DNA of 64,000 nucleotides, from positions 1,302,001-1,366,000 of the forward strand of contig CAVVVI010000004.1 of the NCBI GenBank assembly GCA_963751795.1. Reading direction: 5' to 3'. A program made the position numbers and the translations under genes. A model generated the notes under the pieces. That model did not search any database and had not been told where the DNA came from. It saw nothing but the letters and a program-made list of their open reading frames with translations. The DNA comes from BOG-908 sp963751795. Lineage in GTDB: Bacteria; Pseudomonadota; Alphaproteobacteria; Acetobacterales; Acetobacteraceae. Numbering within the stretch: position 1 is the stretch's first letter; each line of letters starts with the position of its first letter. This document shows positions 47,907-56,314 of the stretch, piece by piece.

Positions 47907-48309
47907 TCATGACCGTTTGGCGCGCTCGACCGCCGCACGCTGCGCTACGGCCTGCAGCACGCCGTCCAGGCCCGGCTCGCCGGTGGCCGGCAGGTCGCCC
48001 AGGCGGTCCAGCGCATCGTGGCCCGCTGCCGCGTCACCGCCCAGCGCGGCGAGCTGCAGGCCGGCCAGCGCGTGCAGCATCGCGGCTGCCTTCCGATGGG
48101 CTTCGGGCGGCAAAGCGAGGTTCGCACCGGCCGGCGGGCCGGCTGGGGCGAGCGCGCTGACAGTGACGGCCGGCGGCAGCGCTTCGGCCGCTGCCACGCC
48201 GTCATCGGCCTGGTCGGGGACCGTGAAACCGGTATCGGCGCCGCGGGCCCGGCGGGCGCCGCGGGCCGGTGTGGCGGCTGCCGGGCTTTGCGGCTGGGCC
48301 GATCTGCAT
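47907..48309 (-). CDS. fliX: Flagellar assembly regulator FliX (frameshifted)
   Basis: FliX couples flagellar assembly to transcription by acting on FlbD in Caulobacter. ATG 48309 has AAGGA about 8 nt upstream and begins MQIG; the conserved part lies in another frame: QPQSPAAATPARGARRARGA, then DTGFTVPDQA, then the helical C-terminus ending LQAVAQRAAVERAKRS. Removing one C from the CCC at 48296-48298 joins them into 133 residues, the family length. The gene diverges from flgI with 71 bp between, as in Caulobacter. As sequenced, the product would be lost, although the flagellar operons around it look intact. Confidence 0.8.
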
Positions 48310-48380
48310 GGGCTTGATCCTTCGCTGTGCGCTGCGCGCGGATGCACGTTCCAGCAACTTCTTCGTGGTCTTCTGCGGCC

Positions 48381-49562
48381 ATGTCCGATGCAGGTGAGTG
48401 CCCCCTGGCTTGCGACCGCCGCCCGGCAGGATGGCGGCAATTGATTGCCGGACTGCCAACGCACGGCGCGCTGCTGTGGCTGGCGCTCGCCGGCGCCGCC
48501 CTGCCCGCCGGCGCGCACGCGCAGATCCGCGTGAAGGACATCGCCGACGTCGAAGGCGTGCGCGAGAACCAGCTCGTCGGCTACGGCCTGGTGGTCGGGC
48601 TGAACGGCACCGGCGACAAGCTGGACAACGCGGTGTTCACCCGCGAATCGCTGGTGGGCATGCTCGAACGGCTGGGCGTGAACACGCGCGACCAGATCGG
48701 CAAGCTGCAGACCAAGAACGTCGCCGCCGTGATGGTGACGGGCAACCTGCCCGCTTTCGCCCGCACCGGCAGCCGGATCGACGTCAGCGTATCGGCCATC
48801 GGCGACGCCACCAACCTCTCCGGCGGCACGCTGCTGGTAACGCCGATGATGGCCGCCGATGGCGAGGTGTACGGCGTGGGCCAGGGTGCGGTGACCACCG
48901 GTGCGGTTGCCGCGCGCGGTGCATCCGGCTCGTCGGTCACCCGCAACGTGCCGACCTCCGGCAAGATCGCCAATGGCGCCATCGTCGAACGCGAGGTGGC
49001 CTTTGCGTTGGGCACGCACGAGGCGGTCGCACTGGCATTGCGCAACCCGGATCTAACCACCGCGCGGCGCATGGAAGCGGCGATCAACGCGGCGCTTGGC
49101 GCGGGTGTGGCGCGCGCCACCGACCCGCGCACCGTGGCGCTGGACCTGCACGGGCACGACGTGATCGGCGCACTCACCACCATCGAAGAATTGCGCGTGC
49201 AGCCCGATACGCCCGCCGTGGTGGTGATCGACGAGACGAGCGGCACGATCGTGATGGGTGCCGACGTACGCATCAGCACCGTGGCCATCGCCCAGGGCAA
49301 TTTGACGATCCGCGTCTCCGAGACGCCGGAGGTCTCGCAGCCCGAGGCGTTCAGCGGTGGGCGCACGACGAAGGTGCCGCGCAGCACCATCAGCGTCGAT
49401 ACCGAACACGACCACAAGCTGGGCCTGCTGAGCGCCGCGCCGACGCTGCGCGACCTGGTGGCCAGCCTGAACGCGCTGGGCGTGGGCCCGCGCGACCTGA
49501 TCAGCATCCTGCAGGCCATCAAGGCCGCGGGTGCGCTGCAAGCCGATCTGGAGGTGCGATGA
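48381..49562 (+). CDS. flgI: Flagellar P-ring protein FlgI
   Basis: 393-residue periplasmic P-ring subunit. ATG 48381 gives a long N-region followed by the hydrophobic signal core (GALLWLALAGAALPAGAHA, cleavage before QIRVKD). Family marks: IRVKDIADVEGVRENQLVGYG, VVGLNGTGDKLDNAVFTRES, KNVAAVMVTGNLPAFARTGS and VRVSETPEVSQP-like sequence near 300. Length is typical. It is divergent from fliX and overlaps the flgJ-like gene by 4 nt, forming a second flagellar operon. I saw no sigma-54 site with correct spacing in the 71-bp gap. Confidence 0.96.
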   Translation: MSDAGECPLACDRRPAGWRQLIAGLPTHGALLWLALAGAALPAGAHAQIRVKDIADVEGVRENQLVGYGLVVGLNGTGDKLDNAVFTRESLVGMLERLGVNTRDQIGKLQTKNVAAVMVTGNLPAFARTGSRIDVSVSAIGDATNLSGGTLLVTPMMAADGEVYGVGQGAVTTGAVAARGASGSSVTRNVPTSGKIANGAIVEREVAFALGTHEAVALALRNPDLTTARRMEAAINAALGAGVARATDPRTVALDLHGHDVIGALTTIEELRVQPDTPAVVVIDETSGTIVMGADVRISTVAIAQGNLTIRVSETPEVSQPEAFSGGRTTKVPRSTISVDTEHDHKLGLLSAAPTLRDLVASLNALGVGPRDLISILQAIKAAGALQADLEVR

Positions 49563-49837
49563 TGCGTATCGAGGCGAGCCCGGTTCGGCCGGACGTGCAG
49601 GCGAAGCTGCATAAATCGGCTGAGGATTTCACCAGCGTCGCGTTGAACGAGCTGCTCAAGCCGATCTTCGACGCGCAGGACAGCAGCGACGGCATCTTCG
49701 GCGGGGGCGCCGGCGAGCGCGCGTTCAAGCCGATGATGATCAGCGAAATCGCCAAGCAGATGGCGCATCGCGGCGGGCTGGGCCTGGCCGAGCCGGTCTA
49801 TCAGCAGATGCTACGGCTGCAGGAGCAGCCGCGATGA
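49559..49837 (+). CDS. Rod-binding protein, FlgJ N-terminal domain only
   Basis: 92 residues, equal to the rod-binding half of FlgJ without the muramidase domain, the usual form in alphaproteobacteria (called CheL or FlgJ-like). ATG 49559 overlaps the flgI stop. Marks: LHKSAEDFTSVALNELLKPIF and GAGERAFKPMMISEIAKQMA, then GLGLAEPVYQQML. It caps and helps assemble the rod. The wall-cutting enzyme must be encoded elsewhere. It overlaps the next gene by ATGA. Confidence 0.88.
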   Translation: MMRIEASPVRPDVQAKLHKSAEDFTSVALNELLKPIFDAQDSSDGIFGGGAGERAFKPMMISEIAKQMAHRGGLGLAEPVYQQMLRLQEQPR

Positions 49838-50235
49838 GCAAGCGGGAACACTCAGGGGTGGCGATGCCGACATCGATGAACGCAGCCATCAAGCGGCTGA
49901 GCGGCTTGTTGATCGAGGAGAATGCGGCGCTCGAAGCCATGGATTTCGCGCGCGCCGGCGGGCTGCTGGCTCCGAAACATGCCGCCGCCGATGCGCTGGC
50001 GGCCGCCTGGCGCGCGGCAGACCCGGCCGATGTTCCCACGGACGGCATGCAGGATCTCGGCCGCCTGGCCGAGGAGAACAGGCAGCTGCTCAAGCGCGCC
50101 ATGCGCGTGCAGCGTCGCGTGCTAGATTTAGTGGCCAAGGCGGCGCGGGCGTCGCCGCAAACGGCGCGTTACGGCGCCGGTGGCAAGCTGGCGGCGCAAT
50201 CCTCGGCTGGCCAAAGCTTCAAGGCGCGCATCTGA
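49834..50235 (+). CDS. FlgN-like flagellar chaperone candidate
   Basis: 133-residue helical protein beginning at an ATGA overlap with the rod-binding gene. The core (SMNAAIKRLSGLLIEENAAL, then EAMDFARAGGLLAPKHAAAD) follows the FlgN pattern of a helical export chaperone for hook-associated proteins: E/D-rich helices with a KxxL register and a C-terminal helix (LLKRAMRVQRRVLDLV). The identification is by pattern and context only. An internal ATG at 49864 would trim the first 10 residues. Its stop codon is inside a strong terminator hairpin. Confidence 0.68.
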   Translation: MSKREHSGVAMPTSMNAAIKRLSGLLIEENAALEAMDFARAGGLLAPKHAAADALAAAWRAADPADVPTDGMQDLGRLAEENRQLLKRAMRVQRRVLDLVAKAARASPQTARYGAGGKLAAQSSAGQSFKARI

Positions 50236-50268
50236 GGGCCGCGGCGCATTGCGGCGCCGCGGCCCTCA
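50233..50268. terminator. Bidirectional terminator between the flagellar operon and the histone-like gene
   Basis: Perfect 14-bp stem: TGAGGGCCGCGGCG (50233-50246) with CGCCGCGGCCCTCA (50255-50268), 8-nt loop. It includes the stop codon of the flgN-like gene and ends 8 bp before the stop of the histone-like gene on the other strand. No U-run. Confidence 0.8.
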
Positions 50269-50276
50269 GGCTCGGA

Positions 50277-51221
50277 TCAGTCCTGTTCGGCGACCGGATC
50301 TTCGCTGCCGAAATCGTCGGCAGGCGGCATGTACTCACCGGTATGCTGCTCAAGCGCGGCCGTCTCTTTCTTCTTGCGGCCGCGCTTTGCCGGCGCAGAG
50401 GTCGCCATCATCGTGGCTTCCGTATCCGGCGCAGTCTCCTTCGGGCTCCGCGACCGCGTACTCTTACGGGTCGTGGTGGCCGTCTTGGCACGCGTGCTGG
50501 CGCGCTTGGCGCCGTTGGCCGTGCGCGCGGCAGCAGCCTTGCGGCCGGCCGTCGTGCGCCCGTCCACCTTGCGTGCGGTGGTCGGCTTCGTCGCGCGCGT
50601 CGTCTTGGCGGTGCGCGCCGGTGCTTTGCGCGTGCTTGCCGCGGTCGTGCGTGCCGCGGTGCTGCGCGTGGCCGTCTTGCGCGCCGGTGCCGCGCGCTTG
50701 GCCGGTGCGCGCGTCGTGCTCGCCCGCGTCGCGGTGCGGGTGCTGCGGGCGGGCTTGGCGGTGCGCGAGGCGGCCGGCTTGCGTGCCGCCGCCGTCTTGC
50801 TGGTGCGCGACGGTGCAGCCTTGCGCGTGGTCGCGGCCTTCGTCGTGCGCGTCGTTTTGGCGGTCCGCGTGGCCGCAGCACGCGTGCTGCGTGCCGCGGG
50901 CTTTGCGGTGCGCGACGCCGTCGTTTTGGTGCTGCGCGAGGCCGCCGGCTTGGCGCTGCGCGACGTCGTCTTGGTGGTGCGCGCCGCCGCGGGCTTGGCC
51001 TTGCGCGTAGCCGCAGCCTTGGTAGTGCGCGTGGCAGACGCAGCCTTCGTGGCGCGCTTGGCCGGCGCCTTGGCCGCCGTACGGCTCGTCGCTGCCTTGG
51101 CTTTCGGCGGGCGGCCGACGGGGCGGCCGGTGGTTGCCGAACCGCGTCGCGTGGTGGGTCGCGCGGCCAGCGCGCTCTCGCGCCGGCGGCGCGGTTTGCC
51201 TGTACTCTCGTCGCTGCTCAT
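50277..51221 (-). CDS. Histone H1-like, lysine/arginine/alanine/threonine-rich DNA-binding protein
   Basis: 314-residue protein, almost wholly low complexity. ATG 51221 follows AAAGGAG by 10 nt. The N-terminus has an AT-hook-like GRPVGRPPKAK (about 32-42); residues 45-265 are imperfect repeats such as TRTAKPA, RTTKTTSRSAKP and ATRKAAP, resembling eukaryotic H1 tails and bacterial Hc2/AlgP-like proteins. A second hook-like KRGRKKK is near residue 285, and the last 30 residues are acidic (EYMPPADDFGSEDPVAEQD). It probably coats and compacts DNA. The repeated codons (GCC, ACC, CGC) create long spurious frames on the other strand. Repeat number is likely variable between strains. Confidence 0.85.
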   Translation of the reverse strand: MSSDESTGKPRRRRESALAARPTTRRGSATTGRPVGRPPKAKAATSRTAAKAPAKRATKAASATRTTKAAATRKAKPAAARTTKTTSRSAKPAASRSTKTTASRTAKPAARSTRAAATRTAKTTRTTKAATTRKAAPSRTSKTAAARKPAASRTAKPARSTRTATRASTTRAPAKRAAPARKTATRSTAARTTAASTRKAPARTAKTTRATKPTTARKVDGRTTAGRKAAAARTANGAKRASTRAKTATTTRKSTRSRSPKETAPDTEATMMATSAPAKRGRKKKETAALEQHTGEYMPPADDFGSEDPVAEQD

Positions 51222-51582
51222 GGTGTTCCTGCTCCTTTGATTGCCCGGCGATCATGCCGTCCCGCGCGCCGGATCGAACGGTCGGTTGCGCTGCCGGTTT
51301 CTTTGCCGGCGCCTTGCACCAGCAACGAAGGCGAGATGTGGTTCACTCGCCGGACAGAAGCGTTGACGATCGTCGCTCCCAAGTTGCGCCTGCGTGCGAA
51401 GCCAAGAGATGCGAATCGCGACGAACACATGCGCTGTCTTTCGCTATCTGCCGCACTTGCAGTGCTGTCAACGAAAAGCAACCGGATTGCGCGCTTATGC
51501 GGCTAAAATCGTTGCAATCTGTCCAAATCGCGGTCACGTGCGCGTGTCGGGTGCGCCGGCATGGCGTGATTGCCGGCCGAAA
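51222..51582. other. Intergenic region between the histone-like gene and panC
   Basis: About 360 bp of lower GC content. It carries the ribosome binding site and candidate promoter of the histone-like gene. Short frames cross it but none has a believable start and composition. I see no RNA gene, and no hairpin strong enough to call; panC ends at its right edge. Confidence 0.5.
51443..51471 (-). promoter_or_regulatory. Candidate sigma-70-type promoter of the histone-like gene
   Basis: On the reverse strand TTGACA (51466-51471) and GATAGC (51443-51448) are 17 nt apart. The -35 is perfect and the -10 weak. It would give an untranslated leader of about 215 nt, long enough for post-transcriptional control. 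Confidence 0.4.
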
Positions 51583-52425
51583 TCATGCGCCCGGATCGGC
51601 GCCGATATTGTCGAGCAGCCGCACGCTGCCCAGCCGCGCGGCAGCGATCAGGCGTGCGCCGGCCTGCAACCGCGCAAGATCGCGCAGGCTACCGCCATCG
51701 ACCAAGGCCAGGTAATCGACCGCGAAACCGGCATCGCTCAGCGTGGCGCGCGCGGCCTGCAGCGCGTGGGCCGCATCGCCGCCGGCCCGCAGCGCGGCGG
51801 CGGCGCGTTGCAGTTCGGCGTGCAGCAGCGGCGCCTGCGCGCGTTCGGCCTGGCCGAGGAAACGGTTGCGCGACGACAGCGCAAGCCCGTCCGGCTCGCG
51901 CATCGTCGCCACGCCGATGATGCGGACATGCAGCGCCAGATCCTGCGTCATGCGCCGGACCACCTGCAATTGCTGCCAATCCTTCTCGCCGAAGCAGGCG
52001 GCATCTGGCCGGACCTGGCCGAACAGCTTGGCCACCACGGTAGCGACGCCGCGAAAATGGCCGGGCCGTGCAGCACCCTCCCAACCCTGCGCCGGGCCTG
52101 CCACATCCACGAACGTCGCGTCGTCCGGCGGATACATGGTCTCCGGCGTGGGCAGCCAGGCGGCATCGCAGCCGGCCGCACGCAAGGCTTCCAGGTCACG
52201 CACCTCGTCGCGCGGGTAGCGCGCCAGATCTTCGGCCTGGCCGAACTGCAGCGGGTTGACGAAGATCGAGGCGATCACCGCGCCTTCGCTGCGTGCGCGG
52301 GTAATCAGCGAGGCGTGGCCTGCATGCAGCGCGCCCATTGTGGGAACCAGGACCAGCCTCCCGGCCTGTGCCCGCAGGCGCGCGAGGCCGTCATCCAGCT
52401 CCTGTCGGGTTCTTGCAATCAGCAT
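51583..52425 (-). CDS. panC: Pantoate-beta-alanine ligase (pantothenate synthetase)
   Basis: 280-residue enzyme of the CoA pathway that joins pantoate to beta-alanine with ATP. I chose ATG 52425 (MLIARTRQELDDGLARLR); the frame is open further up but that sequence is the shadow of the DUF983 gene. Marks: LVPTMGALHAGHASLI (HIGH-type motif), IFVNPLQFGQAEDLARYPR, FGEKDWQQLQVVRRM and PDGLALSSRNRFL. Length is normal. panB is not adjacent. Divergent from the DUF983 gene. Confidence 0.95.
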   Translation of the reverse strand: MLIARTRQELDDGLARLRAQAGRLVLVPTMGALHAGHASLITRARSEGAVIASIFVNPLQFGQAEDLARYPRDEVRDLEALRAAGCDAAWLPTPETMYPPDDATFVDVAGPAQGWEGAARPGHFRGVATVVAKLFGQVRPDAACFGEKDWQQLQVVRRMTQDLALHVRIIGVATMREPDGLALSSRNRFLGQAERAQAPLLHAELQRAAAALRAGGDAAHALQAARATLSDAGFAVDYLALVDGGSLRDLARLQAGARLIAAARLGSVRLLDNIGADPGA

Positions 52426-52607
52426 CGGTTTTCCAATGGTGCGGGGTGGCGGTGCGGGGTGGCGGCGGGCGCGTTGTTTGGCGTGGCGGCCAGGCGCGTG
52501 CAAGCGCGCTCCAGGCTGCCAGTCGCGCGTCCCGGCTTGTCTTGCACGCAGGGGCGGACCAGCTTGGGTGCACACGCTCCCGCCGCACATACGCAGGTCA
52601 TGCAGCC

Positions 52608-53150
52608 ATGCCAGACAGCCTTCCCGTTCGCTGGACGCCCGATCGCCGCCCCACGCCGGCCGCCGGCCTGCCGTTGCCGACGCTGCCGCGCGCGTTGTGG
52701 CGGGGGGCGTGCAGCCGCTGCCCCGCTTGCGGGCAAGGCAGGTTGTTCGCCAGCTGGCTGCGCGTGGCCAGCGTGTGCGAAATGTGCGCGGCACCGCTCG
52801 GGCTGATCAACGCCGACGACGCCCCGCCCTACTTCACCGTGTTCATCGTGGCGCATGTGGTGATCGGTGCGCTGGTCGCACTGGACCGTGTGGTGGTGCT
52901 CTCCGTCGGCACCGAGATGCTGATCTTCCTGCCCGCGACGCTGGCGCTCGTGCTTGTCCTGATCCGCCCGGTCAAAGGTGCTACGGTCGGCCTCATGATG
53001 AAGCTCGGTTTAATGCGCGCGCCCGATCCCGCCGGCTTGGAAGCCGCGATCGCCATCACGCGGCGGCCCGACCTGCCCCGGCCGCACGCGCCGGGCCAGG
53101 CCCTGCACGGCACCGATCCAAGCCGCGCCCACCTGCGCAGAGATGTCTGA
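52608..53150 (+). CDS. DUF983 family membrane protein
   Basis: 180-residue protein of unknown function. The N-terminal half has two Cys pairs (CSRCPACGQG and VCEMCAAPLG, about 44-70), likely a zinc ribbon on the cytoplasmic side; two membrane helices follow (about 75-95 and 103-125, FTVFIVAHVVIGALVAL and MLIFLPATLALVLVLI). The family start is LPRALWRGACSRCP. In alphaproteobacteria it often sits near cytochrome oxidase or rnr genes, but here it precedes UPF0262, overlapping it by 8 bp. Confidence 0.85.
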   Translation: MPDSLPVRWTPDRRPTPAAGLPLPTLPRALWRGACSRCPACGQGRLFASWLRVASVCEMCAAPLGLINADDAPPYFTVFIVAHVVIGALVALDRVVVLSVGTEMLIFLPATLALVLVLIRPVKGATVGLMMKLGLMRAPDPAGLEAAIAITRRPDLPRPHAPGQALHGTDPSRAHLRRDV

Positions 53151-53634
53151 GCCCTGCGGCTGGAAGCCGCGGCACCGCTCGCTGCAGGGCGTGGTGCTCG
53201 ACGGCGAGAAGCGCGGCCAGCTCTCGGCATTGCAGCAGGCCGATCTCGATCAGGCGGTGCGCGACCTGGCGGTGGAAAACCTGTTCGCACCCGCCGGCTT
53301 CACCGGCCCGTTCCTGCTGCATCTGTCCATCGTCGAGGGCAGGCTGGTATTCGACGTGCGCGATGCCGAGGACACCGCGCTGATGGCGCTGGGCCTGGCC
53401 CTCGGCCCGTTCCGCCGGCTGATCAAGGACTACCAGCTGCTGGTGGACAGCTACGCACATGCCGTGCAGGACGGCCGCGAGGCCAGCATCCAGGCCATCG
53501 ACATGGGCCGCCGCGGCCTGCACAACGAAGGCGCCGAGATGATGATCACGCGCCTTGCCGGGCGCGTGCAGATCGATTTCGAGACCGCGCGGCGATTGTT
53601 CACGCTCGTCTGCGTGCTGCACCAGCGCATCTAG
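53143..53634 (+). CDS. UPF0262 family protein
   Basis: 163-residue cytoplasmic protein of unknown function, conserved in alphaproteobacteria. The family core is readable: LAVENLFAPAGFTGPFLLHL, FRRLIKDYQLLVDSYAHAVQ, IQAIDMGRRGLHNEGAEMM and the end ARRLFTLVCVLHQR. The start ATG overlaps the DUF983 gene by 8 bp, so the two are translationally coupled. mtnA follows after 15 bp. Confidence 0.88.
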   Translation: MSEPCGWKPRHRSLQGVVLDGEKRGQLSALQQADLDQAVRDLAVENLFAPAGFTGPFLLHLSIVEGRLVFDVRDAEDTALMALGLALGPFRRLIKDYQLLVDSYAHAVQDGREASIQAIDMGRRGLHNEGAEMMITRLAGRVQIDFETARRLFTLVCVLHQRI

Positions 53635-53649
53635 CTCCGGAGACACGCC

Positions 53650-54741
53650 ATGAAGATCGACGGCACGCCCTATCGCAGCGTGTGGTCCGACCCGCACGAT
53701 CGCTTTGCGCTGCGCATCATCGACCAGACCAAGCTGCCGTGGTCGGTGGACATCCTGCGGCTGACCGAATTGCGCGAGGTGGCGCATGCGATCCGCAGCA
53801 TGCAGGTGCGTGGCGCGCCGCTGATCGGCGCGGTGGCGGCGTACGGCCTGGCGCTCGCGTTGCAGGCTGATAGCAGCACGGCGGCCATGGAACGCGACGC
53901 CGCGCTGCTGGCGGCCACGCGCCCGACCGCCGTCAATCTGCGTTGGGCGCTGGAGCGCATGCTGACGATCCTGCGCAACACCCGCCCTGCCGAGCGCGCC
54001 GAGCGTGCCTTGGCCGAAGCGCAGGCGATCGCCGACGAGGACGTGGCGCAGAACGCGGCGATCGGCCGCCACGGCCTGCCGCTGCTGGCCGAGTCCGCCG
54101 CGCAGAACCCGGGCCGCCCGGTGCGCGTGCTGACGCATTGCAACGCCGGCTGGCTGGCGACGGTGGATTGGGGCACCGCACTGGCGCCGATCTACACGGC
54201 GCACGATGCCGGCATTCCGGTGCATGTGTGGGTGGACGAGACGCGGCCGCGCAACCAGGGCGCGGCACTCACCGCCTTCGAGCTCGGCAAGCACGGCGTG
54301 CCCCACACGGTGATCTCCGACAATGCCGGCGGCCACCTCATGCAGCACGGCGAAGTGGACCTCGTGATCGTCGGCGCCGACCGCGTGACGCGCACCGGCG
54401 ACGCCGCCAACAAGATCGGCACCTATCTCAAGGCGCTGGCCGCGCATGACAACGGTGTGGGCTTCCATGTGGCCTTTCCCTCCACCACGGTCGATTGGAC
54501 GATCGAGGATGGCATCGCCGGCATCCCGATCGAGGAGCGCGCGGCGAGCGAGGTGACCACCGTGACCGGCCGCGCCATGGACGGCAGCATCGCCACGGTC
54601 CGCGTGACGCCCACCGGCAGCCCTGCCGCCAACCCGGCCTTCGACGTGACGCCGCACCGGCTGATCACCGGCATGATCACCGAACGCGGCCGCTGCACGC
54701 CGGACGGCCTGGCGGGGCTGTTCGCCGACCTGGCCGGCTGA
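53650..54741 (+). CDS. mtnA: S-methyl-5-thioribose-1-phosphate isomerase
   Basis: 363-residue isomerase of methionine salvage. ATG 53650 has CCGGAG about 9 nt upstream. Marks: MQVRGAPLIGAVAAYGLAL, the active-site Cys in VLTHCNAGWLATVDWGTALA (about residue 163) and the Asp in IVGADRVTRTGDAANKIGTY (about 243). It converts methylthioribose 1-phosphate to the ribulose form, used either in the full methionine salvage cycle or in the DHAP/isoprenoid shunts known in Rhodospirillaceae. No mtnP, mtnK, mtnB or rubisco-like gene is here, so which route is used is open. Confidence 0.95.
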   Translation: MKIDGTPYRSVWSDPHDRFALRIIDQTKLPWSVDILRLTELREVAHAIRSMQVRGAPLIGAVAAYGLALALQADSSTAAMERDAALLAATRPTAVNLRWALERMLTILRNTRPAERAERALAEAQAIADEDVAQNAAIGRHGLPLLAESAAQNPGRPVRVLTHCNAGWLATVDWGTALAPIYTAHDAGIPVHVWVDETRPRNQGAALTAFELGKHGVPHTVISDNAGGHLMQHGEVDLVIVGADRVTRTGDAANKIGTYLKALAAHDNGVGFHVAFPSTTVDWTIEDGIAGIPIEERAASEVTTVTGRAMDGSIATVRVTPTGSPAANPAFDVTPHRLITGMITERGRCTPDGLAGLFADLAG

Positions 54742-54850
54742 GGGCCAGCCCGGCGCGGCTCGAAGGTTTTTTGGCCTTGACGGCGCTTGCTTGCTTCCGC
54801 TCGCTCCGTCGCGGTCGTAGAGACGAGCCAAGCCGCGAGGAAGACCAGGA

Positions 54851-56311
54851 ATGACCGCCGACGTGCCCGACCGCCTGTCCAGTGGTGTCCCGGGGCTGGA
54901 TACGCTGCTGATGGGCGGCTTCGTCCGCAACGGCCTCTATATCGTCCACGGCGCGCCGGGCGCCGGCAAAACCATCCTGAGCAACCAGATCTGCTACGCC
55001 CACGCGGCCGGCGGCGGGCGGGCGCTCTACGTCACGCTGCTCTCCGAACAGCACGAGCGGCTGCTGGCCAATCTGCGGCAGATGTCGTTCTTCGACGAAA
55101 GCAAGGTGGCGCGCGAGATCAGCTACGTCAGCGCCTTCCAGCTGCTCGAGCGCGACGGGCTGGCGGGCCTGCTCACCCTGCTACGGCGCGAGATCGTGGC
55201 CCATGCGGCCGGCCTGCTGATCCTGGACGGGCTGGTGGCCGCCGAGGCCTATGCCACCACCGAACTGGAACTGAAGAAGTTCATCCACGAGCTGCAGATG
55301 CTGGCCGCCGCGGCCGATTGCACCATGTTCCTGCTGACCAGCTCCGGCCAGGGCGGCGAGCCGGCCGATCAGCGGCCCGAGCACACCATGGTGGACGGCA
55401 TGATCGCGCTGCGCGACCGGCCGCATGGCTGGCGGGTGGAACGCGAACTGCACATCCGCAAGTTCCGCGGCAGCGACCACCTGACCGGCGGCCACGCCAT
55501 GCGCATCAGTTCGGACGGCGTGATCGTCTGGCCGCGCATCGAAGCCCTGCCGTTGCCGGCCGTCCACCGCGATTTCGATCTCGGCAACCGCCTTTCCACC
55601 GGCGTGGCGGGTCTGGACACGATGCTGCTTGGCGGGCTGCCGGAAGGGTCCTCCACCGTGGTGCTGGGGCCGCCTGGGACGGGCAAGACATGCCTCGGCC
55701 TGCAGTTCCTCGCCTGCGCCACGCCGGATGCGCCCGGCCTGATGCTGAGCTTCTACGAAAAACCGGCACAGTTGCTGGCGCGGGCCAGTGCTATAGCGGC
55801 ACATCTGCCGGCGCTGGTCGCTGACGGCGATGTCAGCTTCCAATGGCAGGGTGCGGCCGAGGATCTGATGGACCGCGTGGCGACCGATCTGCTCGCCTAT
55901 GTGCGCCGCCGATCGGTCAGGCGGCTGGTCATCGACGGCCTGCTCGGCTTCGAGGACATGACAGTGCAGCCGGAGCGGATTTCGCTGTTCTTCCGGGCAC
56001 TGACGTCACAGCTGCGCGAATTGGGCGTGACCACGCTGAGCACGGCCGAGGTGCCCGAGCTGATGGGTCCGGTGGCGCGCGCACCGCTCGGCCGGCTGAC
56101 GCCGGTGGCGGAAAACCTGATCATGCTGCGCCACGTTGAAGAGCAAGGCAGCCTCGAACGAATCCTATCGGTGATGAAGCTTCGCGACAGCCACTTCGAC
56201 ACGCGCCTGCGACGCTTCGACATCGGTGCCACCGGCATCGTTCTGCGCGACGGCGATCCGCGCGCTCAGCCTGCGTCCGGGGCTGATGATGGCCGCGCCC
56301 CGGGGCGCTGA
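54851..56311 (+). CDS. Two-domain KaiC-like RecA-family ATPase
   Basis: 486 residues with two KaiC domains. Domain 1 (about 1-240) has DRLSSGVPGLDTLLMGGF and Walker A GAPGAGKT (34-41); domain 2 (about 245-470) has NRLSTGVAGLDTMLLGGL and Walker A GPPGTGKT. Walker B-like strands are GLLILDGL and RRLVIDGL. The paired catalytic glutamates after the first strand are degenerate (LLSEQHE and FYEKPAQ). The region of the KaiC CII phosphosites reads KLRDSHFDTR, keeping a Ser and a Thr at similar places. No kaiA or kaiB is present. A single-domain response regulator starts 3 bp later, so the pair is likely a signalling module. Start AGGA lies close to the ATG. Confidence 0.9.
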   Translation: MTADVPDRLSSGVPGLDTLLMGGFVRNGLYIVHGAPGAGKTILSNQICYAHAAGGGRALYVTLLSEQHERLLANLRQMSFFDESKVAREISYVSAFQLLERDGLAGLLTLLRREIVAHAAGLLILDGLVAAEAYATTELELKKFIHELQMLAAAADCTMFLLTSSGQGGEPADQRPEHTMVDGMIALRDRPHGWRVERELHIRKFRGSDHLTGGHAMRISSDGVIVWPRIEALPLPAVHRDFDLGNRLSTGVAGLDTMLLGGLPEGSSTVVLGPPGTGKTCLGLQFLACATPDAPGLMLSFYEKPAQLLARASAIAAHLPALVADGDVSFQWQGAAEDLMDRVATDLLAYVRRRSVRRLVIDGLLGFEDMTVQPERISLFFRALTSQLRELGVTTLSTAEVPELMGPVARAPLGRLTPVAENLIMLRHVEEQGSLERILSVMKLRDSHFDTRLRRFDIGATGIVLRDGDPRAQPASGADDGRAPGR

Positions 56312-56314
56312 CAG

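Noticed and set aside
48310..48380. Sigma-54 sites in the fliX-flgI gap
   Set aside because: GG and GC pairs occur on both strands, but the spacing is 11 or 12 rather than 10 and the flanking consensus is poor.
50329..51240. Forward frame of valine/leucine/alanine/arginine repeats (303 residues)
   Set aside because: It is the mirror of the codon repeats in the histone-like gene and has no ribosome binding site; a hydrophobic repeat product of this type is not plausible.
51218..51481. 87-residue reverse frame upstream of the histone-like gene
   Set aside because: It overlaps the ribosome binding site and promoter candidate of that gene and has no recognisable composition or own start signal.
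52338..52607. N-terminal extension of the DUF983 protein
   Set aside because: The extra 90 residues are antisense to the panC start and have no family similarity; ATG 52608 fits the family.
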